From NCBI GenBank assembly GCA_963662175.1, contig OY759224.1, forward strand, positions 18,671,489 through 18,735,488: a stretch of 64,000 bases of DNA, in the 5' to 3' direction. The stretch's first letter is position 1; every line of letters starts with the position of its first letter. A program made the position numbers and the translations under genes. This DNA comes from Aradus depressus (taxonomy: Eukaryota > Arthropoda > Insecta > Hemiptera > Aradidae). Shown one piece after another: positions 50,853 to 59,970 of the stretch. The notes below the pieces were generated by a model, which searched no databases, was not told where the DNA came from, and saw only the letters and a program-made list of their open reading frames with translations.

Positions 50853-53800
50853 AGGGGATTCAGCTTAATCTCAATAGATGTGGGGTGGCGCAAGATCTCC
50901 TTGCGCAGGAAATTCGTGAAGCAGGTAAGGACGTAGCCCTTATCTGTGAACAAAACCGCGACCTGAGGGATGACAGCCGGTGGAGATCGGATCCCACCGG
51001 CAAGGCAGCGCTATGGGCTTGCGGGACTATGTCATTCGGGGCGACACCCTGCAGGCGTGGCAAGGGCTACGTCCACGGAGAGATAGCCGGAGTACACTTC
51101 TTCAGCTGCTACTTCTCACCAAATGAGCCCCTAGACCTCTTTGAGGCGGGACTCTTGGAACTGGTGAGGGAGGCGCGCACGCTCAAGCCCCTAGTTATAG
51201 CAGGCGATTTCAATGCCTGGGCGATCGAGTGGGGCAGCAGGGGCACCAACCCAAGAGGGAAGGCTCTCTTGGAGGCTTTCGCCTTATTGGACTTGGTGCT
51301 GCTGAATGTGGGAAATGTCCCGACGTTCACGGGGATAGGTACGGGGTCCATCGTGGACCTTACCTTCGTCTCCCCTACCCTGTACAAGGGAGGTGGGGGC
51401 TGGAGAGTGGGTCAGGGGTACACCGCCAGCGACCATCAGGCGATCCTGTTCGAGGTGTACCCTGTCAAGAGACTCACTCGAAGAGGAGACAGAGGGTTAG
51501 GCTCACCCCACTGGAACGTTAGGGACTTCCAGATGGACACCTTCAATCAGGCACTGGAGCTATGGCCGCCTGAGACTAACAGCGCCGGCGCAGGGAGTGC
51601 CGCCGAGCAGGTAGAGGCCGTCATGCTCTGGCTCTCCCGTGCGTGCGACGTCACCATGCGAGTCAGCAAGGGTTGCATCAGGGGCCCACCGGCATATTGG
51701 TGGAGTGACACCATCGCAGCTCTACGCAATGAATGCCACTCCGTCAGGCGCCAGTACCAAAGGGCAAGGAAAAGGAATGGGGGTAGCGCGGAAGTGCTCC
51801 GGCAAAAGTTCGCCGAGGCCAGGCGAAACCTGCGCAAGGAGATTCAGAAGAGCAAGAGAACCTGCTGGACGGAGCTGTGTGCCGAGTTGAACACAGACCC
51901 ATGGGGTAGGGCTTACAAGATCGTGACCAAGAAGCTCCACAAGAGCCAGCCAAAGATGGAGCCAGGGGAGGTCCAGAACATCGTGGAATGCCTCTTCCCC
52001 TGCAGCGGCGTGGCAACATTAGAGATGGATGAAGGCGGGCCAAACGACATCCCCCCTGTCACAAGAGAGGAAATTGAAAGAGCCTGTCGACACGTCGGTG
52101 CCAACAAGGCACCCGGGCTGGATAAAATCCCAAACCGAGCCCTGAAAGCAGCAATGAAGGCCAGGCCAATGGTCTTCGCTGACGTGTACGATAAGTGTTT
52201 GAGAGCGGGGGTTTTCCCTGGTCGATGGAAAAGGCAACGTCTTGTCCTGATCCCGAAGCCGGGAAAGCCCTCAGGTGATCCTTCGGCATACAGACCCCTC
52301 TGCCTCCTTGATACAGCGGGGAAGGTGCTGGAAGGCATCATCCACGAGAGGTTGCGCGAGCATGTGGAGGCTGGCCTAACCGACAATCAGTATGGGTTTC
52401 GACCAGGGAGGTCAACAACAGATGCAGTGGAAGAGGTGAAGAATCTGGTGTGTGCAGCAATAATCGGGACGCTAAGGAACCGGAAGCGTTGCCTTATGGT
52501 CACGTTGGACATCAGCAATGCGTTCAACTCGGCTCGGTGGGACAAGATCTGGGAGAGCCTCTTACGGGACTTCAAGATCCCCAGGTATCTGATGAAGATC
52601 ATCAGGAACTACCTAAGCGAGAGGATGCTGTTCGCGGACACCACTGACGGAACCAGGGAATTCAAGGTCACTACAGGAGTTCCACAAGGGTCAGTCCTTG
52701 GCCCCACACTGTGGAACATCCTGTACAATGGCTTGCTGAGCCTGCCAATGCCAGAAGACCTTACCTTGGTGGCGTATGCTGACGATGTAGGGATCGTCAT
52801 AGTGGCTGATGATCTGGAAAACCTGGAACGCAAATTCCAGGCTGCCATGGAGCGGATACACCATTGGATGAGCTCTGTGGGCCTTTCCCTGGCCATCCAC
52901 AAGACGGATGCAGTACTCTTCACCGGGAGGAAGGCCAGAACCAACATGTCACTGACCTTCCAGGGTTATACTATCGAGACCCAACCGGCAATCAGGTACC
53001 TGGGAGTAATGCTGGATCAGAGGCTCACTTTTAGGGAGCACCTCAAATACGTGGGAGCGAAGGCCGCCAGGACATCGGCGGCGATTTCGAGAATTCTGCC
53101 CAACGTCGGTGGCCCTAGGCAGAGCAGGAGAAGACTGCTGGCAGGAGTCAGCACTTCCATCCTTCTGCACGGGGCCCCGACATGGGCAGATGCAACGAGG
53201 ATTCCCTCATACCTGAGGCTGATCGCCCCCGCTCACAGGCGAAGCGCACTGAGAGTCGCATGCGCCTACCGAACAGTTTCTGGCGACGCTGCCTATGTAA
53301 TTGCTGGGCTGCCCCCCATTGACCTCTTGGCACGGGAACGTACGCGACACTTCAAAAGGAAACAAGACCAGGTTCAGGTGGAAGAGGTGGTGCAGCGCTT
53401 CGACCACAGGGGAAACCGGGTCTTCTATCAGGACGCGGGGGCCAGCCCTGGTCCAGCAGAGCCAGAGAGGGCCAGGACAATTAGGGAGTGGCAGGAAGAA
53501 TGGGACAAGTCCACAAAGGGACGGTGGACCCATCGGCTCATCCCTCGAGTCGAGCCTTGGCTCACCAGAAAGCATGGGGAGGTGAATTACCACCTCACCC
53601 AGGTACTCACGGGACACGGTGGGTTCCGGGGGTACCTCCACAAAATCGGGGCAGCAACAACACCAGACTGCCCCGCGTGCCTTGGTGAGACGGAGTCGGC
53701 GGAGCATGTCCTCCTCAAATGCCCCAGATTTGAGGAGGGAAGGAAAAATCTGGAGTGCAGCATGGGCGCCCCACTGACTGCTACCAGTTACGTGGACGCT

Positions 53801-53899
53801 ATGCTGCGCTCCCAGGAGTCGTGGGATGAAGGCTGCGATTTTGCAGCGCTCATCATGGGCGGGTTGGCCCTTCAGGAGAGGGCTGACAAGGAACAGTAG
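50849..53899 (+). CDS. R1-like ORF2: endonuclease-reverse transcriptase (1016 aa)
   Basis: Uninterrupted frame. The endonuclease covers about residues 1-220: QLNLNRCGVAQDLL, AGDFNAWAIEWGS near 118, and an intact SDHQAI near 193. The reverse transcriptase covers about 420-720: KAPGLDKIPN, YGFRPGRSTTDA, TLDISNAFNSARWDKI, TGVPQGSVLGPTLWN and AYADDVGIV near 641. The C-terminal CCHC-like finger (CPACLGETESAEHVLLKC, near 940) is typical of the R1 clade. No disabling change seen, so ORF2 could be functional. Confidence 0.95.
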   Translation: MKGIQLNLNRCGVAQDLLAQEIREAGKDVALICEQNRDLRDDSRWRSDPTGKAALWACGTMSFGATPCRRGKGYVHGEIAGVHFFSCYFSPNEPLDLFEAGLLELVREARTLKPLVIAGDFNAWAIEWGSRGTNPRGKALLEAFALLDLVLLNVGNVPTFTGIGTGSIVDLTFVSPTLYKGGGGWRVGQGYTASDHQAILFEVYPVKRLTRRGDRGLGSPHWNVRDFQMDTFNQALELWPPETNSAGAGSAAEQVEAVMLWLSRACDVTMRVSKGCIRGPPAYWWSDTIAALRNECHSVRRQYQRARKRNGGSAEVLRQKFAEARRNLRKEIQKSKRTCWTELCAELNTDPWGRAYKIVTKKLHKSQPKMEPGEVQNIVECLFPCSGVATLEMDEGGPNDIPPVTREEIERACRHVGANKAPGLDKIPNRALKAAMKARPMVFADVYDKCLRAGVFPGRWKRQRLVLIPKPGKPSGDPSAYRPLCLLDTAGKVLEGIIHERLREHVEAGLTDNQYGFRPGRSTTDAVEEVKNLVCAAIIGTLRNRKRCLMVTLDISNAFNSARWDKIWESLLRDFKIPRYLMKIIRNYLSERMLFADTTDGTREFKVTTGVPQGSVLGPTLWNILYNGLLSLPMPEDLTLVAYADDVGIVIVADDLENLERKFQAAMERIHHWMSSVGLSLAIHKTDAVLFTGRKARTNMSLTFQGYTIETQPAIRYLGVMLDQRLTFREHLKYVGAKAARTSAAISRILPNVGGPRQSRRRLLAGVSTSILLHGAPTWADATRIPSYLRLIAPAHRRSALRVACAYRTVSGDAAYVIAGLPPIDLLARERTRHFKRKQDQVQVEEVVQRFDHRGNRVFYQDAGASPGPAEPERARTIREWQEEWDKSTKGRWTHRLIPRVEPWLTRKHGEVNYHLTQVLTGHGGFRGYLHKIGAATTPDCPACLGETESAEHVLLKCPRFEEGRKNLECSMGAPLTATSYVDAMLRSQESWDEGCDFAALIMGGLALQERADKEQ

Positions 53900-54128
53900 C
53901 GGTAATAAAACAGAAGAAGGGGCGTTACCAGCCACCCTTCCTCCCTTCCGCGAAGTAATGACAGACCGTCAGTTCCGCGGAAGGGAATCAGGATCGGCAA
54001 GGAGGGGGTTTTAGTGGGTATGGTGATGGTGAACCGTCTCGAGTCCCACACTATCCAGGGCTACCTTCCCTGGATGTGCGTCACAGCATTTCCCCCTCCA
54101 ATGCAAAAAAAAAAAAAAAAAAAAAAAA

Positions 54129-54140
54129 GTTGTAAATAAA
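54129..54140. repeat. 3' target-site duplication of the R1-like LINE
   Basis: GTTGTAAATAAA directly after the poly(A) tail, identical to 50684-50695. Confidence 0.92.
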
Positions 54141-54299
54141 AATTATTATTATGATGAAAAAAATTTCCTGTATTAAATTATTTCCTACCCTGCACCAATG
54201 TTAATGAAAATAGTTCAAATAAAAATATAGTCTATGTATTAGCACAAAGAGAAACTGAAACTAGAAGAGTTAGGTACGGAAGTTACACCTGAAATGTAT

Positions 54300-54430
54300 G
54301 TACTAACTGCACATATATTTTTATTTTTCGAATCAGGTCGGAAAATATGAAATTCCGTTGAAAACTCTGGATCGAATTTCTACCCGATCAGTTAACATCC
54401 ACTATACTTCGTATAACTAGAGAAGTAAGG
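54300..54430 (-). repeat. Dispersed repeat with palindromic end
   Basis: Ends 'actatacttcgtataactag' + 'agaagt'; shares 'gaaattccgttgaaaactc'. Confidence 0.68.
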
Positions 54431-54574
54431 TTACAAACACAAATGGGCAACTCATTTTGACATAATATCTTTATATTTATGAAATATGAAATAGATAAAA
54501 CTATTAAATTTGTCTATTTCACAAAATATATATAGTATGGGAGTACTTTCGGTATTCCTAACATCTTCAGAGGC

Positions 54575-54922
54575 GATGTACTTAAAAAAGAGGACTATTG
54601 GGTAGGTTCGAGAACAAATAATACATTATACAAACATCTCAACAGCACTAAAGAAAAAGGAAAAACAGAAGAAAAAAGTGGGGTTTACTATCTAAAATGT
54701 AGTTTTTGTAATTTTGTTTATGTAAGTCAAACTGGGAGACAATTTAAAAATAGGGTAATAGAACACGTTTCAGAAATAGGCTTAAACATTGACACAACAC
54801 ACACCTCAGTGAAATTAAAACGTAAAAAAAAATGTTTATACAATTTTTTAACTAGGATTTTCAGATTCTTCACAAAGAAACTAGGTTTTCCGGTATATAT
54901 AGTTTTCTTGTACGAGCAATAG
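54575..54922 (+). pseudogene. Penelope-like element GIY-YIG endonuclease fragment
   Basis: Open reading: RTNNTLYKHLNSTKEKGK, SGVYYLKCSFCNFVYVSQTG, RQFKNRVIEHVSE. It has the order of the Penelope GIY-YIG domain: GVY for GIY, YVSQTGR for YIGQTGR, the catalytic-type R and the E of IEH. The reverse transcriptase is absent. A hammerhead-like motif lies just upstream on the other strand. Confidence 0.75.
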
Positions 54923-55254
54923 TTTTCGAGATATTGGTCTTTGAAAGTTGCGATTTACCTAAAATCAATTGGGAGTGGATCCACAAAGATCTCAGCCCGC
55001 TAACCGGGCGAAGAGTGGGGGCGACACTCCCTCCCCCCTGCTCAAAATCCTGGCTACGCCCCTGTCAATTTCACATGTATCTTTTCATATTGAACCAATT
55101 ATGTACTTTTATATTTCCCCAGTTATAATCAATACTTTAACTTTCTAACGGAACTTCACATTTTTAGCCGAGATATTTTGAAACACAATAAAAATAAAGA
55201 AAAACGTATGTTTAAAAAAAAAAAAAATCTATTTCACAAGATGAAGATTTCACA

Positions 55255-55334
55255 GAAGAATTGAATAGAATTCGAATAAGAGATATTAGGAGAAAAGTCA
55301 ATGTTGCCCGGGCAACGCCGGGTATTACTGCTAG
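55255..55334 (+). mobile_element. Helitron-like 3' end (truncated copy)
   Basis: The last 80 bp of the same family, ending hairpin CCCGGGCAACGCCGGG and CTAG followed by T. Confidence 0.65.
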
Positions 55335-55362
55335 TATTATATATATATTTATATTAATAAAG

Positions 55363-55620
55363 CTGAAACGGGGTTTGTTCCAACATCACGCACAAATCGC
55401 TGGACATATCTTCATGATACTTCACATGTTGCAAGGCATATACTACGAGTAGCTGTGTGGCCTTCCTGAATACGTACTAGCTGTGGTGCGCAGCATTCCT
55501 AAGAACGTAATAGCTGTTGTGCCCAGCGGTTTTAAGCACACACTAGCTGTGGTGCCCAGCTGTTCCGAGCAATTACTAGCTGGGGTGGTACGCCGTTGAA
55601 GAACATATTATGGTCACAGA
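55363..55620 (+). mobile_element. Related Helitron-like fragment with internal subrepeats
   Basis: Starts 'taataaagctgaaacgggg', like the family 5' end, and contains three or four copies of a roughly 35-bp unit with 'actagctgtggtgcccagc'. No hairpin end is visible. Confidence 0.45.
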
Positions 55621-56512
55621 GAGCTGTAATAATCCCATTTTGAATTATGGATATTTAAAATCAAAAACAAATGAGCAATAAAACATAATTTTATTGAAGT
55701 CGTTATAAAATCTCTTTAAACCTATATGTTAAGAGAATAAGCTACTTCTTTCAGTGAAAAACATACGATGTACATTATAAACAAATATATATATTATATA
55801 TAGAGATAAAAAGCAATTTTGGAAAAATTATAAAAATTTCCAAATAAATTATTAACTTCATTTATTACCAACATGAAAATACTGAAGCACATTCAAATTT
55901 AATTTAGTCTTTCAATGATCAAATTGATATTCAACCGAGGAACAATTACATAAAATAAACGTTTTAAAAAAAATATTAAACATTTTATAAGAACTCAAAA
56001 ATGCGATTTACCATGCAGATAACCCAATAGTATCATTAAATGAGATTGCTTAAAATTAAAAACAAATTTTTTTTTGAATTTAGAAAAATCTGCAAAAAAA
56101 TAAAGGGAAAATATACTTAATTATAATAATGCGAGGGTCTTTTTCTTATTTATACATAAATACTAAAAAAAAATTATAAAAAAAAATAATAATAATAAAT
56201 TAAATTGAACAATAGACAAACTATTCACTAAATGTTTTCTTCCTATCCCTGCATATATTTTTTTCCTATTTAAAATTGTTCTTTTTTTTTCTTCAAAATA
56301 ATCCTTTATTATATTATATATTAATATATATAAATTAATCACATACATGCACCCTTACATTATATAAAATGTATGAACTTTCTTTTGCAGGGGAAAAAAT
56401 TACATAAAACTAGGTTCGCGGAGAGACAGTCTCAAAGGTGCGAAGTTTATACCTCCTTGAAACACGGATCCACAATGGCCGACTTATAACATTGTAATAT
56501 AAAAAATTATAA

Positions 56513-56818
56513 GGGCGCCTATAGCTCAGTGGTATGCATGCTTGCTTACTGAGCTCAAGATCGCTGATTCAAAACCCAGCCGAGCAAATAAATTTAAGCA
56601 TGCCGTCCTTCGGATGTGACGTTAAACAATGGTCCCGAGCCTGTATGATGTCAGGCACTCCTTGAAGACCCCTACGTAATTAAAAATTAAGGATAGGCAA
56701 AATTCAGGACTCCCATTGTAGAGTAGGGTTCATGTCTACCAGAGTGACGAAAGAGTGCTCTGGTAGTAGGCGATATGAACTTGTAGTTAAAGCCCGGACA
56801 TGAGTCAAAATAACTAAA
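56513..56818 (+). mobile_element. First-family SINE
   Basis: Head 'agggcgcctatagctcagtg' to 'gacatgagtcaaaataacta', with diverged boxes. Confidence 0.85.
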
Positions 56819-57609
56819 TCCATAATATTGATAACTATTTTGATATTAATGACATTTTTTAGGTTTTAGTAGACATTTTACATTGAAATATATGATAAAA
56901 TAAATTTAAAATGGCTACCTGGCTGTGGGCGGGGCCGTACTCAATATGACGTTTCACTTCCTCAAGTCAACTTCTCCACGAACGGAGTATAGTTTAGTAT
57001 GCAATAAACTTCACTTTTTTTTTTTTTTTTTTTTTAAATAAAATCCTAGCAAAAATAATAATAATAAAAATAAAAATCAACAAGAGTACTTTGTTTTATT
57101 TTATTAGCATTTCTTTATCTATTAATTATCATTAACTAATTTTAGACTACTTCACTTTTTTGTTTCGCTTCCATTTTTTTTTCTTTTTTTTTTCAAATTG
57201 CTAAGCTAACTACTACACTTTTTTTCCAAAATTTTTCACAATTTTTTTTTTTTTTGTTTGTCAAATTTACTCATTTTTTCAAATATTCCATCGTGTCAAT
57301 ACATTAATGTACGTATACAGTGTGTACATATTAAACTAATGAACGTGTCTCAATCACACTTTGAGATTTTGAAAAAAATTAAATAAATAAAAAAAAATAA
57401 AACCATTTTTTTTTTTTTTCAATTTTTTTAGAAGAAAAAAGTATATAGTATATTATAATAATTTTTTTTTATATTTGAAGCAGTGCTAAGAAATGGTTAA
57501 AAAAATAAAGTTAAATGAGATAAACAATGTTACGTTTATTTAATCAATAAAGGAATGGGAACCACAGGTGGGTTTTGAAAAAAGATAATAAAATAATTAT
57601 ATATAAGTT

Positions 57610-57668
<59 letters not shown>

Positions 57669-58299
57669 TTTTTTCTTTTACTTTTACAATAATAATATTC
57701 ACGAACAAAAATAATTAATAATTGGAATACATACACACAAAGAAAAAAAGTCTTTATCAACCAGTCTGATTCGTATATAAAGAAAGTCATAGCTAGAAAT
57801 ATGCCAAGAGAAATCTTCGCACTTAGCAATTTTTTTAAAAATAATTATATGTTTTTTAAATATAACAAATAACAAGTCTGACTGTATTATACATTTTTGT
57901 CAGGCGTATAAAACACTCAAACAAATTTAAAAAACATATAGACATTCACGATTTAGCTAATAAATTAAAAATAATAATAATAATAATAATTAATAAATTG
58001 AAGAATAATAATGAGAAGAAGTCTCATCATGATAAAGTGTGACAGACACAGATAAAACCCTATATATGAGAAAAGTAGGTTAGGCGAACCTAGATCACAG
58101 CCATCATGTTATCTTATATCGAGAGATGGGTTAGTTCCTGTATTTACCGATAGTTACCGGTTAAAAGAGAGGAGCGCTCAATAGTACCCCGAGAAAATAA
58201 CGTGAAAGCTAATGTGGGTAAAAGGAAGATACCTGTATATATTGTTGAGGGTTCCAGGTTCTGTCATAAAAATTAAAAAATTTTTTTTTTAAATCAATT
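56819..58299. other. AT-rich DNA, no gene seen
   Basis: Many A and T homopolymers and a TA repeat; 58080-58260 is less biased but has no open frame of note. Confidence 0.5.
57605..57672. repeat. (AT)n microsatellite, interrupted
   Basis: TA repeats with single-base interruptions. Confidence 0.9.
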
Positions 58300-58505
58300 T
58301 TTGGGCAACCTTTTTGAAATTATTCATTTTCTTCTTCAGGCTCTTCATGTATTATATGACTTGATGTGTGGGGTGAAGGTGGTATGCGACACGCGACACA
58401 AAACAACTTCACTACACCACATCCACTCGAGTCATTATAAGGCCCTGAAGGAGAAAATAGTTTGCGTAACTTTGGGCAAAATACTGAGTTTTATCTTTAT
58501 ACTGA
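58300..58505. mobile_element. Degenerate fold-back element related to 12359-12603
   Basis: Inverted arms share 'cctgaagaagaaaat' / 'ccctgaaggagaaaatag' and 'gggcaaaatactgag', the same motif order as the element at 12.4 kb. Confidence 0.6.
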
Positions 58506-58718
58506 CATACATAATCTCAACTTTCCTCAACAATTTATTGTTGACGCAAAAATTCACGATTAAATCAAGTATTTTAGTATAATTTATAATTTTACTCATT
58601 ACAATTTATACTAGGTCTTATACAGCCAAAAAGAAATAATTTGGATTTTGATTGTTAAAAAAATATAAGTTTCAAGTTGAGAAGCGCAGACATATTGTGA
58701 CAACTTATAATAGATAAC

Positions 58719-58925
58719 AAACTAAGACAGACTGTTGAATGTGAACCATTCTTGTATATCAGGCAAATAAAGAGTTGGAATTTCAACTAGAAAATCCCCG
58801 TGCCAAAACTTTTTTTTTAAATAACACTAGTATGACTAAACACGGGGATTTCTTTATTTGAATAACAACTTCTTCCTTAACTGATATGTAAGAATGGTTT
58901 ATACTCGACAGACTGTCTTAGTTTC
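58719..58925. mobile_element. Fold-back element
   Basis: Arms 58719-58801 and 58845-58925 are inverted copies ('aactaagacagactgttgaa' / reversed 'aactaagacagtctgtcgag'), ending inward at 'atccccgtg'. A single-arm relative is at 2930-2975. Confidence 0.72.
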
Positions 58926-59108
58926 TAAAGTTCATTTATTTAAAAAATATAACAACAAAAATAGTAAAAACCCATTTAGTCACTTCATTTTACATTTAGT
59001 ATAGACTCTGAGCACCAGGACTATTCCTTTACGACTATACTAGATACAGTTCCAAAAAAAATACAATATATATTAAAAAATTTGGAAACTAAAATACTAA
59101 TTTAATCT

Positions 59109-59285
59109 TTAGTTCAATGCCAAACAATTCTCAAAATTGTAGGCGAAGAGTTCGAAATCCTGGGCGTAGCAGTAGCAATGAATAAAGGGGGATATTTTAT
59201 TTTTATTTAAAAGATATGTAGGATTATGTATATGTGGCACAGGCATTTCAGAAAATGCAGTTGCACCTTTTGGTATGTCGGGAGG
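59109..59285 (-). CDS. Possible terminal exon of a sulfotransferase-like gene
   Basis: A T-rich acceptor ends at 59286, then 58 codons in phase 0 and TAA; ATTAAA follows within 10 bp. The peptide includes PHIHNPTYLLNKNK and, near the end, YAQDFELFAYNFENC. The Y..DFELF.Y pattern is typical of the C-terminus of carbohydrate sulfotransferases. No other exon was found above it, so this may be a pseudo-exon. Confidence 0.35.
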   Translation of the reverse strand, partial: PPDIPKGATAFSEMPVPHIHNPTYLLNKNKISPFIHCYCYAQDFELFAYNFENCLALN

Positions 59286-59719
59286 CTGTTCCAAAAGCAA
59301 AAATAACAGCCATTTTGTTTTTTTCAGAATTATACTGAATTGTTCGGCAGATTACAATTCTGTTGTGAGTGTTTAGTATATATCATTATCCTGGACTGAG
59401 CTCGCGAGGTCATTGGGAAGGCAATTTACAGACAGTTTCAAAACATTATGCCACTTTTTAACGGAGCAATGTTTTCGGCTGAATGAAATTATGTTTTGGG
59501 AGTGTTATGTAAAATCTTATATGAAACTACATCATAAGGCGAAATCTCGATTTATTATTTATTAGATTAAAACGTACGTTTAACGTAGAAAAATACTATA
59601 ACCCCTGAAAAAAACTATTTTAGGCAAAAATAAGAAGATAAATCGATATATTTTCTATTTCATATAATTCAACTTCGATAAGTCAGTAGGTCAAATGTAT
59701 AACGAAGTCTGTTTTCAGG

Positions 59720-59970
59720 AGACGATGGCTCAGAGGTAACTGCTTGCCTACTGAACTTAACATCGCAGGTTCGAAATCCTGCCCAGGCCCTTAGGTATAT
59801 TATCTGAGGTGAAAAAACGTTGGGCACGCCATCCTTCGAATGTCAGTCAGTCGTTAAAGACCTCTACTCAAGAATAAACCTGGATAGGCAAAATTTAGGA
59901 CGCCCACTGTAGAGTCGGGGCGAAATGACGTCATTGTCAACAATGCCCGGACATGAGTCAAATTAACTCT
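59720..59970 (+). mobile_element. First-family SINE, diverged
   Basis: Head 'gagacgatggctcagaggta', B box GGTTCGAAATCC, shortened body, tail 'catgagtcaaattaac'. Confidence 0.75.

Larger units (their letters stand above)
50696..54128 (+). mobile_element. R1-clade non-LTR retrotransposon, 5'-truncated, with target-site duplication
   Basis: The insertion is bounded by identical 12-bp copies of GTTGTAAATAAA at 50684-50695 and 54129-54140. It begins inside ORF1, contains a complete ORF2 and ends in poly(A) of about 23 bases. Its GC content is far above the flanks. Intact ORF2 and perfect duplications mean a recent insertion. It is not in rDNA, unlike canonical R1. Confidence 0.95.
54141..56512. 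other. AT-rich DNA with scattered repeats
   Basis: Apart from the repeat, Penelope and Helitron-like pieces listed, 55620-56510 shows nothing recognisable. Confidence 0.5.

Noticed and set aside
51109..53935. Many open frames antisense to or shifted within the R1-like LINE, up to 242 codons
   Set aside because: Shadows of the GC-rich ORF2; only the ORF2 frame has domain motifs.
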